Positions 36,618 through 46,405 of a DNA stretch of 64,000 nt are shown here, one piece after another. Position 1 is the first letter of the stretch, and each line of letters begins with the position of its first letter. The notes under the pieces are model-generated. The model was not told where the DNA came from, searched no databases, and saw only the letters and a program-made list of their open reading frames with translations. This DNA is from Desulforhopalus vacuolatus (GTDB lineage Bacteria; Desulfobacterota; Desulfobulbia; Desulfobulbales; Desulfocapsaceae), in contig NZ_JAFFPZ010000012.1 of the NCBI RefSeq assembly GCF_016918505.1, forward strand, positions 1 through 64,000, given 5' to 3'. Both the position numbers and the translations under genes were made by a program.

Positions 36618-36971
36618 TTATTTAGGGAGACGGATGCGTTTCTCTTTATCGAGTTTGGGGTTGGGACGGTAGAGGATGACGGTTTTACCGATGAGTTGAA
36701 CCATCGCTGCATGGGTTTTCTCAGCGAGCAGAGTGGCAGTCTCGTCCTTTTCCATCCCGCTGTTCTGAGAGATTTTCACCTTGAGCAGTTCCCGCAGGGA
36801 GAGCTCACTGCTGGCCATCTCGATAAGGCCTTCACTCAGACCTTCCCGACCGATCTGTACCAGCGGGTTGAGTGGATGAGCAAGTCCCTTGAGATATTGT
36901 CGTTGTTTTGAGGTGATCTCCGGAGCTGGTGCCAGTTTCTCTTTCTTTTTTGTCTTTTTCAGTAGTTCCAT
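36618..36971 (-). CDS. yhbY: YhbY/CRM-domain RNA-binding protein
   Basis: 117 residues. A basic N-terminus (MELLKKTKKKEK) precedes the CRM domain: TSKQRQYLKGLAHPLNPLVQ, IGREGLSEGLIEMASSEL, ELLKVKI and IGKTVILYRPNP. YhbY proteins bind pre-50S ribosomal RNA particles and aid ribosome assembly. The GxxG loop usually reads GKxG; here it is GREG. It is the last gene of a minus-strand run that includes the TraB-family gene 18 bp upstream. Confidence 0.88.
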   Translation of the reverse strand: MELLKKTKKKEKLAPAPEITSKQRQYLKGLAHPLNPLVQIGREGLSEGLIEMASSELSLRELLKVKISQNSGMEKDETATLLAEKTHAAMVQLIGKTVILYRPNPKLDKEKRIRLPK

Positions 36972-36989
36972 GTCGCATTGTCGACTTTT

Positions 36990-38213
36990 TCAGCCGACAA
37001 GTCCTTTAAAAATTTTTATTCCGCCTACCCAGGTTCCAATCAGAGAACCGATACTGGAGAAGGCAAAAACGAGGAAAATACGTAACAGGCGGTTCTTCCA
37101 CCAGCCACGTACGGTGGTCATATCATTGCCGGATGTTTCAAGTTCATGGATCATCGGCGGTTGCAGCCACACCTGGGTGAAGGCGCAGACATAGCCCGCT
37201 CCGATCACAGGAGTGAGGCTGGTGAAGGGAGCAGTGAGAAAGCCTGCAAGAACTGTTAATGGATGGCCAAAGGCAAGAGCCGCGCCGATGGCCGAAGGAA
37301 TTCCGTTGGCCAGGAACCAGTAGATCATATTGCTGCCTGCTGCTTCCATTCCTTCACGCCATCCAATGGCGATGATGGATCCAATAATGAGGATCGGAAT
37401 GCTCCAGCCAGCCACCTTAAATCCGGTGGAGATGGGGGGGATAGTTGTAATCTCTACGAGTTTATCGCGGTTATCTCTATCAAACTTCTTCAGCATTCCC
37501 GCCACGTGGCCTGCGCCGACCACCGCAACAAAGCGTTTGCCCGGAGAAGCCTTTATTTTCTCGACAATATATGTGTCACGTTCGTCGATCAAGACCTTCT
37601 TCAATTCTGGCAGGCTGCTTCCCATTTCATTGAGCATTTCATCAAGGACATCTTTGTGACGCATCTCCTCAAGCTGTTTTTCGGAAAGTTCTTCCTTCTC
37701 GAAAATACCGGCGAAGAGGCTGGCAATAAGCCAGCCCTTGCGCCAGAGAGGCGTACATTTCCATGCCCGGCGCAAGGTGATGCGCACATCACGGTCACAG
37801 AGTGAGATCTGCAGATTGTTCTTTCGGGCAATATTTGCGGCGGTGAGCAGTTCCGCACCTGGTTTTACGCCGGTTTTGCTGCCGAGTCGTTTCTGGTAGC
37901 TGGCCATCATCAGGTTGACGATCAGTGCCGAGAGCTGCTTGTTTTTGATGACGGTTTTCAGGTCGAGATCTTTCCACACCTTTTCCTGGGTAATCGCCTG
38001 GTAGCGTTTCTCATCAAGCTCAAGGCAAACACAGTCCGGTTCCTCACCGGTGAGGACTTCGGTGACCAGGTCCACAGATTCCTGCGAAATGTGGGCGGTC
38101 CCGATGAGAAGGATGGTTTTATCACCACAGTGCACTTCGTGGACATCCCGGCCGTATTGATGTGCTGGAAAGGGAGGATCTGGCATTTCTGTAACGGTGT
38201 CAGTGGTGTTCAT
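36990..38213 (-). CDS. TraB/PrgY-family membrane protein
   Basis: 407 residues. The N-terminal half is a TraB domain: LIGTAHISQESVDLV with the conserved GTAH, VCLELDEKRYQAI, and VVGAGHVAGMLKKF with the conserved GAGH. These motifs are shared with Tiki/GumN/EreA-like metal-dependent proteases. The C-terminal ~150 residues have four or five membrane segments (WSIPILIIGSIIAIGW, IPSAIGAALAFGHPLTVLAG, IFLVFAFSSIGSLIG). PrgY in enterococci inactivates a peptide pheromone; the function of bacterial homologues elsewhere is uncertain. Confidence 0.85.
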   Translation of the reverse strand: MNTTDTVTEMPDPPFPAHQYGRDVHEVHCGDKTILLIGTAHISQESVDLVTEVLTGEEPDCVCLELDEKRYQAITQEKVWKDLDLKTVIKNKQLSALIVNLMMASYQKRLGSKTGVKPGAELLTAANIARKNNLQISLCDRDVRITLRRAWKCTPLWRKGWLIASLFAGIFEKEELSEKQLEEMRHKDVLDEMLNEMGSSLPELKKVLIDERDTYIVEKIKASPGKRFVAVVGAGHVAGMLKKFDRDNRDKLVEITTIPPISTGFKVAGWSIPILIIGSIIAIGWREGMEAAGSNMIYWFLANGIPSAIGAALAFGHPLTVLAGFLTAPFTSLTPVIGAGYVCAFTQVWLQPPMIHELETSGNDMTTVRGWWKNRLLRIFLVFAFSSIGSLIGTWVGGIKIFKGLVG

Positions 38214-38446
38214 GGATGGGCCTTCTGGGTAACGGCAGGCAAGTACCGGAGAGCATTGAAGTCGCGGAAAAAGTTGTCCCGGATTTAGGGGGGGAATCTC
38301 TGAAAAGAAGGCGAAAGCGGGGAGAAAAACAGGTGCTCTTCCATCTATTTCGGATAATTCGCGTCAAAATAGACTGCTGAGTGATTTTCTGCAAGTCGTA
38401 TCTGCATTTTCAGGAACGGTCTGCAGAAAAGGAGGGGCAGAAGAAC

Positions 38447-40246
38447 TCAACCGCGCTTGATTCTAAGGGTGCGGCCGGATTGGATCTGATTATCTGTCAG
38501 ATCGTTCCATTTTTTGAGATCAGCTATGGACACTTGAAATTTGAGACAAATCATCCACAGTGAATCTCCGTCCTGCACATGGTACAACTGCGGAGCGCTG
38601 TTGGCCATGGCAATCTGAGACCTTTGACTGCGGGGGTTGAGAATCTTTTTCTGTCCCGCCGTAATAAGAGGTTCACCAGCGGGCTGTGCTGCTCTGGCGA
38701 TTTTGTATTTTGTCGCCTGGGTGGCGGCGATGGTTACGGAACCATTGGTGACGGAACCTGTCTTCTTCATTCCGGAAAGGTCAGAGTAACCGGTCTGATC
38801 AATGAAAAGCGCGAGTTGTTTCCCCGCGCGGATGCTGTTTTCGCTCTTCAATCCATTCCATTGCACGAGGAGTTCTTTCGGAACATGATATTTATGAGCG
38901 ATCCCGCTAACGGTATCTCCGGATTTTATCTTGTACAGGATCAGGCTGTCTTTGAATGCCAGCATCGCACTGCTGGAACCTTTGGGCAAAAGTTTACAGG
39001 TGAAAATACTGTAAGGAATACGCAGCTTTTGTCCAGGGATGAGAGTGCTGCTGGTGAGATTGTTGACTCTAAGAAGGGTTGTGGCGTTTATATTATAGCG
39101 ATTGCAGATTGAAGAGATGGTGTCACCGGCCTTGATCTTGTGATTTTTAAAATCTGTAGTGGCGATGGTGTGCAGGCGTTTCATATTAGACATCGCCACT
39201 TTCTTTGTACCTGCGGGAATTTTTATCCGGTAACTCGCGATACTTGCAGGAGTCATCTGTTTACGCAGTTCCGGGTTCAGCTGACGAATCTCTCTGGTAC
39301 TGGTTCCTGCTGCAAGGGCCACGGCATCCATGCGCATGGAGGGTCCAACGGTAAGGGTATCCCAGTTGAGCGGCTTCTCAAGTTTTACACTGCTAAAACC
39401 ATATTTTTCGGGATTGCGGGCGATGATAATGGTGGCTATGAGCTTGGGGACATAGCGTTTTGTTTCCATCTGCAGGTGATTGGTGGCAGCAAGCGGCCAG
39501 AAATTATTGACACCGTATTTGCGCATCCCCCTGTGGATCTTGCCGGGACCGGCATTATAAGCGGCGACCGCGAGATGCCAGTCGCCAAAGTCACGATAAA
39601 GATCACCGAGATAGCTGGCAGCGGCATGCGTTGATTTTTTCACGTTGCGGCGTTCGTCAATCCATTTCGTTACATTAAGGTTATACATGCGACCGGTACT
39701 GGCGATGAACTGCCACAGTCCTACGGCATTGGCCTGGGAACGGGCGACGGGATTAAAACCGCTTTCCACCATGGAGAGATAGGCAAGATCTGTGGGGATA
39801 CCGCAGGCGGCAAATTCCTTCTCCATCATCTCAAGATATCTTCCTGAACGGCAGAGTTTCTGTGCAAAATCCCGGCGCTGACTGGTTTGAAAAAGATGAA
39901 TATAGGTGCGAACCTGATTATTCAACTCCACCGGGAAGTCGTAAAGCATTTCCTGTGCTTCCCCTGTCTCCATCTTGCGGGTGGGTTGACCTTCGGGCGG
40001 TCCCCAGTTTCCCGATTGGGAAAGTGCCTCCACCTCTTCGGCAATATCATGCGTAGATTCAGCGTCTTCCAGCGAGTCTTCTTTCCCTGTAGAGGAAGGA
40101 ACCGCACTCAAGGAAGTAGTATGACAGGTAACCTTGCGAACATTATCAGCGGTAGCATTATTCTTCAAAGAGGCGCACCCGCTGAGCATGAGCGGGAAAG
40201 CTAGTACCGTGGCACAGATCAGCTGCAGCAGATGGCATTTTTGCAT
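38447..40246 (-). CDS. mltD: LysM membrane-bound lytic transglycosylase, MltD-like
   Basis: 599 residues. Lipoprotein signal with lipobox LSGC (Cys24). Residues ~120-300 form an SLT domain: YLSMVESGFNPVARSQANAV with the catalytic Glu, GLWQFIASTGRMYNL, and VAAYNAGPGKIHRGMRKYG. Three LysM peptidoglycan-binding repeats follow: HKIKAGDTISSICNRYNINA, YKIKSGDTVSGIAHKYHVPK and YHVQDGDSLWMICLKFQVSI at the very end. It cleaves glycan strands of peptidoglycan at the inner face of the outer membrane. It is divergent from the class A penicillin-binding protein across a 477-bp spacer. Confidence 0.92.
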   Translation of the reverse strand: MQKCHLLQLICATVLAFPLMLSGCASLKNNATADNVRKVTCHTTSLSAVPSSTGKEDSLEDAESTHDIAEEVEALSQSGNWGPPEGQPTRKMETGEAQEMLYDFPVELNNQVRTYIHLFQTSQRRDFAQKLCRSGRYLEMMEKEFAACGIPTDLAYLSMVESGFNPVARSQANAVGLWQFIASTGRMYNLNVTKWIDERRNVKKSTHAAASYLGDLYRDFGDWHLAVAAYNAGPGKIHRGMRKYGVNNFWPLAATNHLQMETKRYVPKLIATIIIARNPEKYGFSSVKLEKPLNWDTLTVGPSMRMDAVALAAGTSTREIRQLNPELRKQMTPASIASYRIKIPAGTKKVAMSNMKRLHTIATTDFKNHKIKAGDTISSICNRYNINATTLLRVNNLTSSTLIPGQKLRIPYSIFTCKLLPKGSSSAMLAFKDSLILYKIKSGDTVSGIAHKYHVPKELLVQWNGLKSENSIRAGKQLALFIDQTGYSDLSGMKKTGSVTNGSVTIAATQATKYKIARAAQPAGEPLITAGQKKILNPRSQRSQIAMANSAPQLYHVQDGDSLWMICLKFQVSIADLKKWNDLTDNQIQSGRTLRIKRG

Positions 40247-40723
40247 GTCAGTTGTTTTTTATGCGAGTAAAGGAGTCGTGAAAAAAAACTCGGGTGTTGA
40301 GTTCCAGAGGTAAAGTTGGTAAATAATTCAGTTTCACAGCGGCTTAAAGTAAACATAAAAAAAACTTTTTTCTAAAACAACTTACGGACGTATTCCTCAG
40401 ATGAGAAACTTTTGACACAGGAGACGGAATGGAACGTTTTGAAATACCGCTGGTTTCAAGGTATATAACAAGCTCGTAGTTAAACCCGATATCCTGACAA
40501 AGCGCAACATTTTTAGCGGCTTTTTATGGGTACTTTGAATAATCTTGTATTTCGTTCATATTCGAGGCGCAGGAGAAAATTTACCGGAGGTATATGTTTG
40601 ATATTCCGAGGATAAATTTTTGACTGTAACGAAGAAGATGGATGAAAGACTGGTTATTCAAGGTACCCTTATGAAGGGGCCGGCTTCCTGAAAATACTTC
40701 TTTCCGGTTTCCGTTTTTCCAAA
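40247..40723. other. 477-bp divergent spacer between mltD-like and PBP genes
   Basis: Holds promoters for both genes presumably, though no convincing box was recognised, and a 50-bp dispersed repeat (40621-40670) shortly before the PBP start. No gene seen. Confidence 0.5.
40621..40670 (+). repeat. 50-bp dispersed repeat with GGTACC end
   Basis: Matches 55369-55418 at 44 of 50 positions: both contain actgtaacgaagaagatgg, a variable middle, and ggttatt-aaggtaccctt. The right half is also found in the hairpin repeat at 21621-21639. Confidence 0.8.
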
Positions 40724-43700
40724 ATGATAAAGACAATTATTCGCGTTTCCCTCTTTTTCCTCCTGTTGTTGGTACTGGTTGTCGCTGCCGGTGGTTTCTG
40801 GCTGCATCATCTTATTGTTCAGGACCCCGAAGGAGAAATTAAGCCTGAACACATCCAGAGTTTGCTCAGTCGGGAGAGTCATGTTTTCTACAATGACGGA
40901 AAAACACCTCTCGGTGTTTTTTTCGATACTGAACATCGGCAGTATGTAAAATTTGAAGACATTCCCAAAGATTTTGTCAATGCTCTCGTCGCTTCTGAAG
41001 ACAATCGTTTTTTTGAGCACAGGGGCTTTGATCCTGAAAGTATCCTGCGGGCGATGGTGAAAAACATCCAGGCAGGCCGAGTGGTCCAGGGCGGTTCTAC
41101 CCTCACTCAGCAGACCGCCAAGAATCTCTTCAAAAGATCGGAACGCTCCTACAAGGCCAAATTGCAGGAACTGATCCGTGCTCTTCGTCTTGAACATTTT
41201 TACACCAAAGAACAGATTTTTGAGTTTTACGCCAATCAGTTCTATGTCAGTGGCAACGGGCTCGGGCTCGGCATCGCCGCCCGCTACTATTTTGACAAAA
41301 AAGCAGAGGATCTTTCCCTTGTGGAGTGTGCCTTTATTGCCGGCAGTGTGAAACGTCCGAACTATTACAATCCTTTTCGCAAAAAAACGGAAGAGGGTGT
41401 GGCTCTCGCCAAAAAGCGGGCGCAGACCCGTCTTGGCTACGTCCTTGGAGAAATGCTTGATCTGGGTATGATTGATCAGGCGACTCATGATGAGGCTATT
41501 TCTTCCCCCATTGAGTTCAAGAAGGGCAAGGTCGGTTATGCGCTGAATTATGTCATGGAACTGGTACGGGATGCCGTTTCCTCCGATGAGGTGCTTGATG
41601 CCCTCGCCGATCACAACATAGATAACATTGCAACCTCCGGGGTTCGCGTTGTAACAACAATAGATAAAGATTTGCAGGAAGAGACTCTCTTCACCCTGCG
41701 GCGACATCTCTCCGAGGTGGATGTCTCCATCCGTGATTACAAACGCAGCGCAGTGCAAAAGGAACTTGCTGCCCTTGATTATACCGGTGATTCGGTGGTT
41801 GAACCGGGTGCGTTCCTCTTCGGGACTCTCCGCGAAGTGGGAGAGCTGGACGGGAAGACACGGGTCTTTGTCACCCTCGACCAGCAGCTCGGGGTGGGGG
41901 TAATTGATCAGGAGGGGCTTGCTGACGTTGCTACCGGGATGGCACGCTTTAACCCTGGCAGCCGCAGGGCTGAGGCTGAAAAAAGCGATTTCGTGGCACT
42001 GCTGAAAGAACTTCAACCTGGTGACCGCGTCTGGGTTCGGGTGGTAAAAGCTCCTTCCGAAACTGAAAACACAAAAGGTGAGACTGTCCGTGAAGGCGAA
42101 TTAAAACTCGCCCTTGCCCGCTATCCGCAGATTCAGGGGGGGGCAATTGTGGTGCGTGACGGACGTATTATCTCCATGGCCGGAGGGACAGAAAACCGCT
42201 TCTTTAACCGCGCTTTCTATGCCCGCCGAACCATGGGATCAGCTTTTAAGCCCCTTGTCTATACAGCGGCGGTTCAGCTTGGATGGAATTCTGCCGACCT
42301 GTTGCGCAATGCACGTACCGTCTTTAACTATCAGGGGACACCTTATTTTCCCCGGCCTGATCACATCAGTCCCTTTGCCGAGGTTTCGATGAACTGGGCA
42401 GGAGTGAAATCTGAAAACATCGCTTCTATCTGGCTGCTTGATCACCTCTGTGACAAACTCAATCGTGCTCAGTTTCGGGAGGTGGCCGATCAGCTTGGCT
42501 TCACACCGCAGCGGGTGAGTGGCCAGACTGAATCCTACCGTTCCTACGTTGCCCGCATGCAGAAGATCATTGGCATTACTGTTGGTAGAAGGGCCCTCGA
42601 CACAGCAGCGTACAGCCGTGCAGTAAAGGCACTGGAGGCGGATTTTGTTTTTGACGGCATGGGCGCAGAGTATGAGCGGCTGCGCGACCTTCCGTATGGC
42701 GGGAATTTTTCATCCCTCTTCACATCTTTACAGGAACAGATAGAACGAACAGATGACGCGAAAAAGAGGGCAGAATTGTTTCAACGACGGGGGATGCTGG
42801 GGCAAAGCTATCTGCAGCTGCAGCAGCAGCGCCAACCCCTTGAAACCTTTCAGGCGGCGGTGTCCTCCGAGCTTGCACGTCCTCTCGGCTTCTTTGAAAA
42901 GCATCAACCGATCCATGGTCCTCTTTATAAAGGGATGATTGACGGTACGTTTTACTTTTCACCGAAAAGTACAGAAAAAATGGCCCTCTTTGACGGCGAT
43001 ACGCTCATACAGTATCTGGAGAACAGGAGTGAGACTGAACGGCGTCTCTTCTGGGAGGGCATTCACGTCGGGACATCCGGGATAAGCAGCCAGGCGGTCG
43101 ACCGGGTCAACAAACAGCTTCAACTGGAACTGGCTGAGCTTTCCGACAGGCGTCCTTACGACTTTGAGGTCCTGGAGAATATTCCTGATTTCCGCGTTGC
43201 GCTTGGACTGCACTATGTTGTTCAACTCGGTCATAAAATGGGCGTCAGCAGCGATCTGCAGCCGGTGCTTTCCTTTCCCCTCGGCTCTAACGTGGTTACT
43301 CCCTTTGAGATGACCCGCCTTTATGAGACAATAGTGAGTGGCAGTCTTGTCACCTGGGGCGGGCGACGGAGCTTTGCCGACGGTGTCGACCCGGTGGAAG
43401 ATCAACCCGATTCCTTGAGTATTATTGACCATATTGAGTCCGCAGACGGAGACCTCCTCTATCAGCCGATGCGACGTGCCCGCCGCATCGTTGATGCAAA
43501 GACCAGTATGGAGATCAACTCCATTCTTGGAAATGTCATCCATTTTGGTACCGGCAACTACGCCTGGAACAGGGTGCGCTACATTAATCCGGAGAAAAAA
43601 CTCGACCTGCCGGTTCCTCTGTTTGGTAAGACGGGTACTGCCAATAATTATACCAACGGTTCTTTTTTCGGCTTTGTACCGGTAGTCGACAGCTCTGGCA

Positions 43701-44146
43701 AAGGGATGACCCTGCAGGGCGGTTATGCCGTGGGCGTTTATGTCGGGTTCGACAACAACACTTCCATGCGCCACGGCAGGCTGCATATCAGTGGCTCCAA
43801 CGGCGCTCTGCCCACATGGAGCGATATCGCCAGTACCATTCTCAAGAAGGAGGGCATGGTGCAGAAACTTGATCCGCAGGCGCTTTCAGCGTATGGTCCG
43901 ACTCTGCTCCGGCCGGAACTCGGACAGCTTAATCTCAGGGTTGATCGTAATACCGGCGGTCGGGTTGCCATCCCTGCCACGATTGAGGAAGATGGTACCC
44001 GGGCAATTCGCACCTTCGGCCGGGTAAATAATCCTGGCCACTTCAGTGCCGCCTCTTTTTTCAAACCCTTCTGGAGCAATGACAAGGCTCAGACCTTGAG
44101 CCGCAGACCGGTAGATATCGTTAAAGAGGAGAACGTCGAACTGTAA
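40724..44146 (+). CDS. Class A penicillin-binding protein (PBP1A-like), unusually long
   Basis: 1140 residues: an N-terminal membrane anchor (residues 7-30), a GT51 glycosyltransferase domain with EDNRFFEHRGFD (catalytic Glu92) and GGSTLTQQTAKNLF (123-136), and a transpeptidase domain with S506-A-F-K509, S563-E-N565 and K969-T-G. It polymerises and cross-links peptidoglycan in the periplasm. The distance of ~400 residues between SxN and KTG is well above the usual spacing; the insert (about 600-830) is largely helical, Gln/Arg/Glu-rich (SYLQLQQQRQPLETF). ATG 40724 is used because an extension upstream is not supported; there is no strong ribosome-binding site. A divergent gene encodes a lytic transglycosylase, a common functional pairing. 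Confidence 0.92.
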   Translation: MIKTIIRVSLFFLLLLVLVVAAGGFWLHHLIVQDPEGEIKPEHIQSLLSRESHVFYNDGKTPLGVFFDTEHRQYVKFEDIPKDFVNALVASEDNRFFEHRGFDPESILRAMVKNIQAGRVVQGGSTLTQQTAKNLFKRSERSYKAKLQELIRALRLEHFYTKEQIFEFYANQFYVSGNGLGLGIAARYYFDKKAEDLSLVECAFIAGSVKRPNYYNPFRKKTEEGVALAKKRAQTRLGYVLGEMLDLGMIDQATHDEAISSPIEFKKGKVGYALNYVMELVRDAVSSDEVLDALADHNIDNIATSGVRVVTTIDKDLQEETLFTLRRHLSEVDVSIRDYKRSAVQKELAALDYTGDSVVEPGAFLFGTLREVGELDGKTRVFVTLDQQLGVGVIDQEGLADVATGMARFNPGSRRAEAEKSDFVALLKELQPGDRVWVRVVKAPSETENTKGETVREGELKLALARYPQIQGGAIVVRDGRIISMAGGTENRFFNRAFYARRTMGSAFKPLVYTAAVQLGWNSADLLRNARTVFNYQGTPYFPRPDHISPFAEVSMNWAGVKSENIASIWLLDHLCDKLNRAQFREVADQLGFTPQRVSGQTESYRSYVARMQKIIGITVGRRALDTAAYSRAVKALEADFVFDGMGAEYERLRDLPYGGNFSSLFTSLQEQIERTDDAKKRAELFQRRGMLGQSYLQLQQQRQPLETFQAAVSSELARPLGFFEKHQPIHGPLYKGMIDGTFYFSPKSTEKMALFDGDTLIQYLENRSETERRLFWEGIHVGTSGISSQAVDRVNKQLQLELAELSDRRPYDFEVLENIPDFRVALGLHYVVQLGHKMGVSSDLQPVLSFPLGSNVVTPFEMTRLYETIVSGSLVTWGGRRSFADGVDPVEDQPDSLSIIDHIESADGDLLYQPMRRARRIVDAKTSMEINSILGNVIHFGTGNYAWNRVRYINPEKKLDLPVPLFGKTGTANNYTNGSFFGFVPVVDSSGKGMTLQGGYAVGVYVGFDNNTSMRHGRLHISGSNGALPTWSDIASTILKKEGMVQKLDPQALSAYGPTLLRPELGQLNLRVDRNTGGRVAIPATIEEDGTRAIRTFGRVNNPGHFSAASFFKPFWSNDKAQTLSRRPVDIVKEENVEL

Positions 44147-44274
44147 CGGCGCGGAAAGGGCGGAAAAGGGGAGGCGGGAGACGGGCAATTATTCAATATC
44201 TTCCCATAAGACCGGATCCGGTGACATCCTTCAGGTGGAACTGAAAACCCTGTAATTTTATCAATGGTACGAAT

Positions 44275-46026
44275 ATGAAAAAGATAATAGTCAGTGCGTT
44301 TCTCACCCTCGGAATGACTGGTCTCACCGGTTGTACCATGGAACATCCCCGTTTTTATCCGCAACCCGCTGTGCAGCAGTTTGCTGAAGAGCCAGCTGTT
44401 ACCTCTTCTGAGTTTTTGGGGGATATGACAGAGGAGGAACCGGTAAAGAAAGAGATGGATGTGATGATGCCGGATCTTGACTATGTCAACGGGCGAATTC
44501 TCGAATACAATCGCAAGTTCAATCGCTGGAATGAGCTCGACCGCAGATCAGCGGGCGCGAACCTCAGTAAAAAGAAATCAGAAGATATGGTGCGTTGTTT
44601 TCGTCGTATGCAGACTATCACCAACTCCTTCAATACTCTGCGCTCTCAGATGCTTTCTGCCCGGGGTGACGACATTGCGATCAGTCGAGAGCAGTTTCTT
44701 GAACTCCAGAAAAGTGATGTCTCTTTCCTCGAAAGCCGCTGCGGTGTCATGCTTAATCAGGAGGCTGATGTTCCTCTGCCGGGCACGAAATTCAAGGCTG
44801 ACCTTGCCAACTTTGAGAATCTCATCGAACGCAACTCTGCGGCCGGAGAATATGAGCAGGTGGTGCAGGTGTGGCTGGAGATCCCCGAAGAGTTGTCGCG
44901 TCGGGTCAGTATCAGAACGCGCATCAGATACGGAAACGCGCTGATGTATCTGCATCAGGAAGAACGGGCGGCACTGGTGTATGCCGAGATCGTTGATAAG
45001 ATATCCAACTCAAAAGAGCAGGCGATAGACCTTATTTCTCTGCGCCGGGTTCTGGCCGACCTTTACACTGCGGCTGATGATTATGATGCGGCCCGCAAAC
45101 AGTATCAAAAGATCTCTGAGGAGTATAAACATCCCGGGCGTGTTGAGACGTGGGTGCGGGTACAGCTCTCCATGCTTGACCGTGCTGCTTTCGGTTCTCC
45201 GGAGTTGGCGGAATATTCTGCACTGCTGCGCAATTTCCTCGGTTTTATTCCAAAGAAAGACGGTTTCAGCGTAATATGGCAGGCGGAAAAGTTTCTCTCC
45301 GACTACCCCTACTCGCCAGCATCTTCCAACGTCGACTCTATCAGGGAAATCGTTGTCAACCTCGAGAATGAATGGTTTAACGGTTTCCTCGTACAGGTGA
45401 ATGAGCTCAACGCCACAGGCAGGTTCCAGGAGGCACAGGATCTGCTGAAGACAATCCCTGCTGATATCATCAGCTCGGAACAGCAGTTGCAACTGAAGGA
45501 AATTCAACTCGCTTTGACGGTCAGCAGGGAGACTGTACAGTTGCAGGACACGCAAGATGCACAGGAACGCTGGAATGATGCGATGACGTTTGCCCGCGAC
45601 GGAAAATATGATGAGGCTATCGCTGCTGTTTCTGCTCTGAGTGATACGGTGTACGCCACGAAGGCAGAGGTGAAACTTAAGGAGCTGACTGAAGAGGCGG
45701 TACAAAATGCGCGTCGCCGCGCGGCGCAACTCTTTATGCGCTTTACGGAAAGTCAGGATCCTGCAGTGAAAAAGCAGCTGCTGGAAGAGAGCCGCGATAT
45801 ACTGCAGGGCATTTTGCAGAAGTATCCTGCATCTGATCTTCGCAGCAAGGTGATTGATAATCTGGACAAGGTCAGGCAAAGTCTTAATGAACTCGAATCC
45901 GCCGGCGTCCCTGTGCAGCCCGGTACTCCGGCTGATGGTGTTGATTCCGCCTTTGAAAGAGAGGGTGCAGAGTGGACGCAACCGGTGGAGATCAGATATT
46001 CCACTGATATGCTCCCTGCGCAGTGA
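44275..46026 (+). CDS. TPR-like outer-membrane lipoprotein of unknown function
   Basis: 583 residues. Lipoprotein signal MKKIIVSAFLTLGMTGLTGC with Cys20. The rest is almost entirely alpha-helical with tetratricopeptide-like pairs, for example YEQVVQVWLEIPEELSRRVS, EERAALVYAEIVDKI, DYDAARKQYQKISEEYKHPG and YDEAIAAVSALSDTVYATKA. Such repeats mediate protein contacts. It follows the penicillin-binding protein by 128 bp on the same strand, so a scaffold or regulator of cell-wall synthesis, comparable in position to LpoA-type activators, is possible; that is inference only. No enzyme motif seen. Confidence 0.75.
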   Translation: MKKIIVSAFLTLGMTGLTGCTMEHPRFYPQPAVQQFAEEPAVTSSEFLGDMTEEEPVKKEMDVMMPDLDYVNGRILEYNRKFNRWNELDRRSAGANLSKKKSEDMVRCFRRMQTITNSFNTLRSQMLSARGDDIAISREQFLELQKSDVSFLESRCGVMLNQEADVPLPGTKFKADLANFENLIERNSAAGEYEQVVQVWLEIPEELSRRVSIRTRIRYGNALMYLHQEERAALVYAEIVDKISNSKEQAIDLISLRRVLADLYTAADDYDAARKQYQKISEEYKHPGRVETWVRVQLSMLDRAAFGSPELAEYSALLRNFLGFIPKKDGFSVIWQAEKFLSDYPYSPASSNVDSIREIVVNLENEWFNGFLVQVNELNATGRFQEAQDLLKTIPADIISSEQQLQLKEIQLALTVSRETVQLQDTQDAQERWNDAMTFARDGKYDEAIAAVSALSDTVYATKAEVKLKELTEEAVQNARRRAAQLFMRFTESQDPAVKKQLLEESRDILQGILQKYPASDLRSKVIDNLDKVRQSLNELESAGVPVQPGTPADGVDSAFEREGAEWTQPVEIRYSTDMLPAQ

Positions 46027-46405
46027 TACCATTCCTATTAAGTTCTGATCTTACTAAATGCCATTTTCTATTGGCGAATGTAAAGGCAGGGACGGGAAAA
46101 GGGAGAAAGGAGACGGGAGACAGGAAAAAGCAAAAGACGGAACAGCGAAAAACTTTTTGCCAAAGGAAATCTCTAAACATGCGAATAAAGGTAAAAAACT
46201 TTAAAAAAAGATTTTAAAATTAAACAGAGAATTGCTGTCAGTTTATTCCATGCGTTACAATTCATTCCACCGTTATCATTACGTTTATCGTCACCGTGTA
46301 GACAAGGCATGCCTTGTCTCTACAACACCATTACTGGGATCACTGTTGTGCCGATTTTTCCTGTCTCCCGTCTCCCGTCTCCCGTCTCCCTTTTTCTTTC
46401 TCCCT
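46027..46405. other. 379-bp intergenic region made mostly of repeats
   Basis: Contains ATACCATTCCTATTAAGTT (46026-46044, also at 50903-50921), a partial MITE-like copy (46056-46238), and one unit fragment of the 186-bp repeat including the palindrome AGACAAGGCATGCCTTGTCT at 46300-46319. The end is a CT-rich run of cccgtctcc words. No gene. Confidence 0.7.
46056..46238 (+). mobile_element. Partial copy of the MITE-like element
   Basis: Collinear with 27284-27450: ttggcg, aaaggcaggga, the purine tract, gacggaacagcgaaaaac, catgcgaataaagg and aaacagagaattgctgt. The left terminal repeat is degenerate and the right end is missing. Confidence 0.7.
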
